Shown here piece after piece: positions 35,163 through 35,249 of a stretch of 35,249 nt of DNA. Location of the stretch: positions 1-35,249 of the forward strand of contig JADMIL010000033.1 in the NCBI GenBank assembly GCA_015478645.1. The letters run 5' to 3'. The stretch comes from Candidatus Binataceae bacterium (GTDB lineage Bacteria; Desulfobacterota; Binatia; Binatales; Binataceae). Numbering within the stretch: position 1 is the first letter of the stretch; every line of letters starts with the position of its first letter. Both the position numbers and the translations under genes were made by a program. The notes beneath the pieces are model-generated. The model did no database searches and had not been told where the DNA came from. It saw only the letters and a program-made list of their open reading frames with translations.

Positions 35163-35249
35163 CTAGGAACCTCGGCACAGGGCTCTGCTGTCACCCTGAG
35201 CGCAGCGAAGAATCCCGGATCCGGGACCCATGCGCTGCGCTCAGGGTGA
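35163..35249. repeat. Palindromic element, cut by window end
   Basis: Starts with CTAGGAACCTCGGCAC, then TGTCACCCTGAGCGCAGCG, GAAGAATCCCGGATCCGGGA and CCATGCGCTGCGCTCAGGGTGA. The left arm carries the CACCC variant joined to the GAAGAATCCC centre, a mosaic not seen in the 32249 copy. Confidence 0.9.

Overview
The window is a GC-rich stretch (high-60s percent GC by eye) of a Gram-negative chromosome. The envelope genes (two outer-membrane or lipoprotein candidates, a bactofilin, a sigma-54 activator) support a diderm host. The dense SDR, acyl-CoA dehydrogenase and 2-oxoacid dehydrogenase content resembles soil Desulfobacterota/Binatota-type lineages. That placement is inference: no marker gene here is decisive.

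Layout. 102-1537 (-): a DsbA/FrnE-like oxidoreductase, a TusA-like sulfur carrier and a PPOX-fold flavoprotein. 1705-3376 (+): two overlapping SDR genes, the second with degenerate cofactor motifs. 3443-7905 (-): an AT-richer accessory island with a secreted beta-propeller protein broken by a frameshift and two tandem copies of a small secreted cysteine-rich protein. The second copy is out of frame by one base in an 8-G tract, and both copies share a perfectly identical 256-bp leader plus start. 8008-10420: a FabL-like SDR, a lipoprotein, a bactofilin and an unknown protein. 10421-10968: an AT-rich intergenic region before a small excisionase/BldC-type HTH gene.

11313-19095 (-): a five-gene operon (membrane protein, MoxR AAA+ ATPase, DUF58, BatA-like protein with a degenerate MIDAS, double-VWA membrane protein). 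This is a MoxR/VWA envelope or chaperone-type system. 19538-21233 (-): a beta-hydroxyacid dehydrogenase and an outer-membrane barrel-like protein. 21317-22060 (-): endonuclease III. 22199-28303 (+): 2-oxoacid (acetoin/pyruvate-type) dehydrogenase E1 alpha, E1 beta and E2, then an M20 peptidase and a FIST-domain protein, tightly packed and without an E3. 28345-29139 (-): a SAM methyltransferase. 29303-30433 (+): an acyl-CoA dehydrogenase with a TTG start and a clear terminator. 30577-31341 (-): a classical SDR. 31745-32053 (-): a small unknown protein. 32361-33944 (-): a GAF/AAA+/Fis sigma-54 activator. 34324-34581 (-): a second excisionase-type HTH protein. 34911-34987 (-): initiator tRNA-Met.

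A palindromic element of about 116 bp with terminal inverted repeats like CTAGGGAACCTCTGCAC occurs at least six times, including both window edges, and also sits at the junction of the tandem duplication. The most unusual locus is the 3443-7905 island: a conserved promoter, leader and signal-peptide start is joined to diverged cysteine-rich cassettes, one with a homopolymer that would act as an on/off switch, upstream of a secreted beta-propeller gene.
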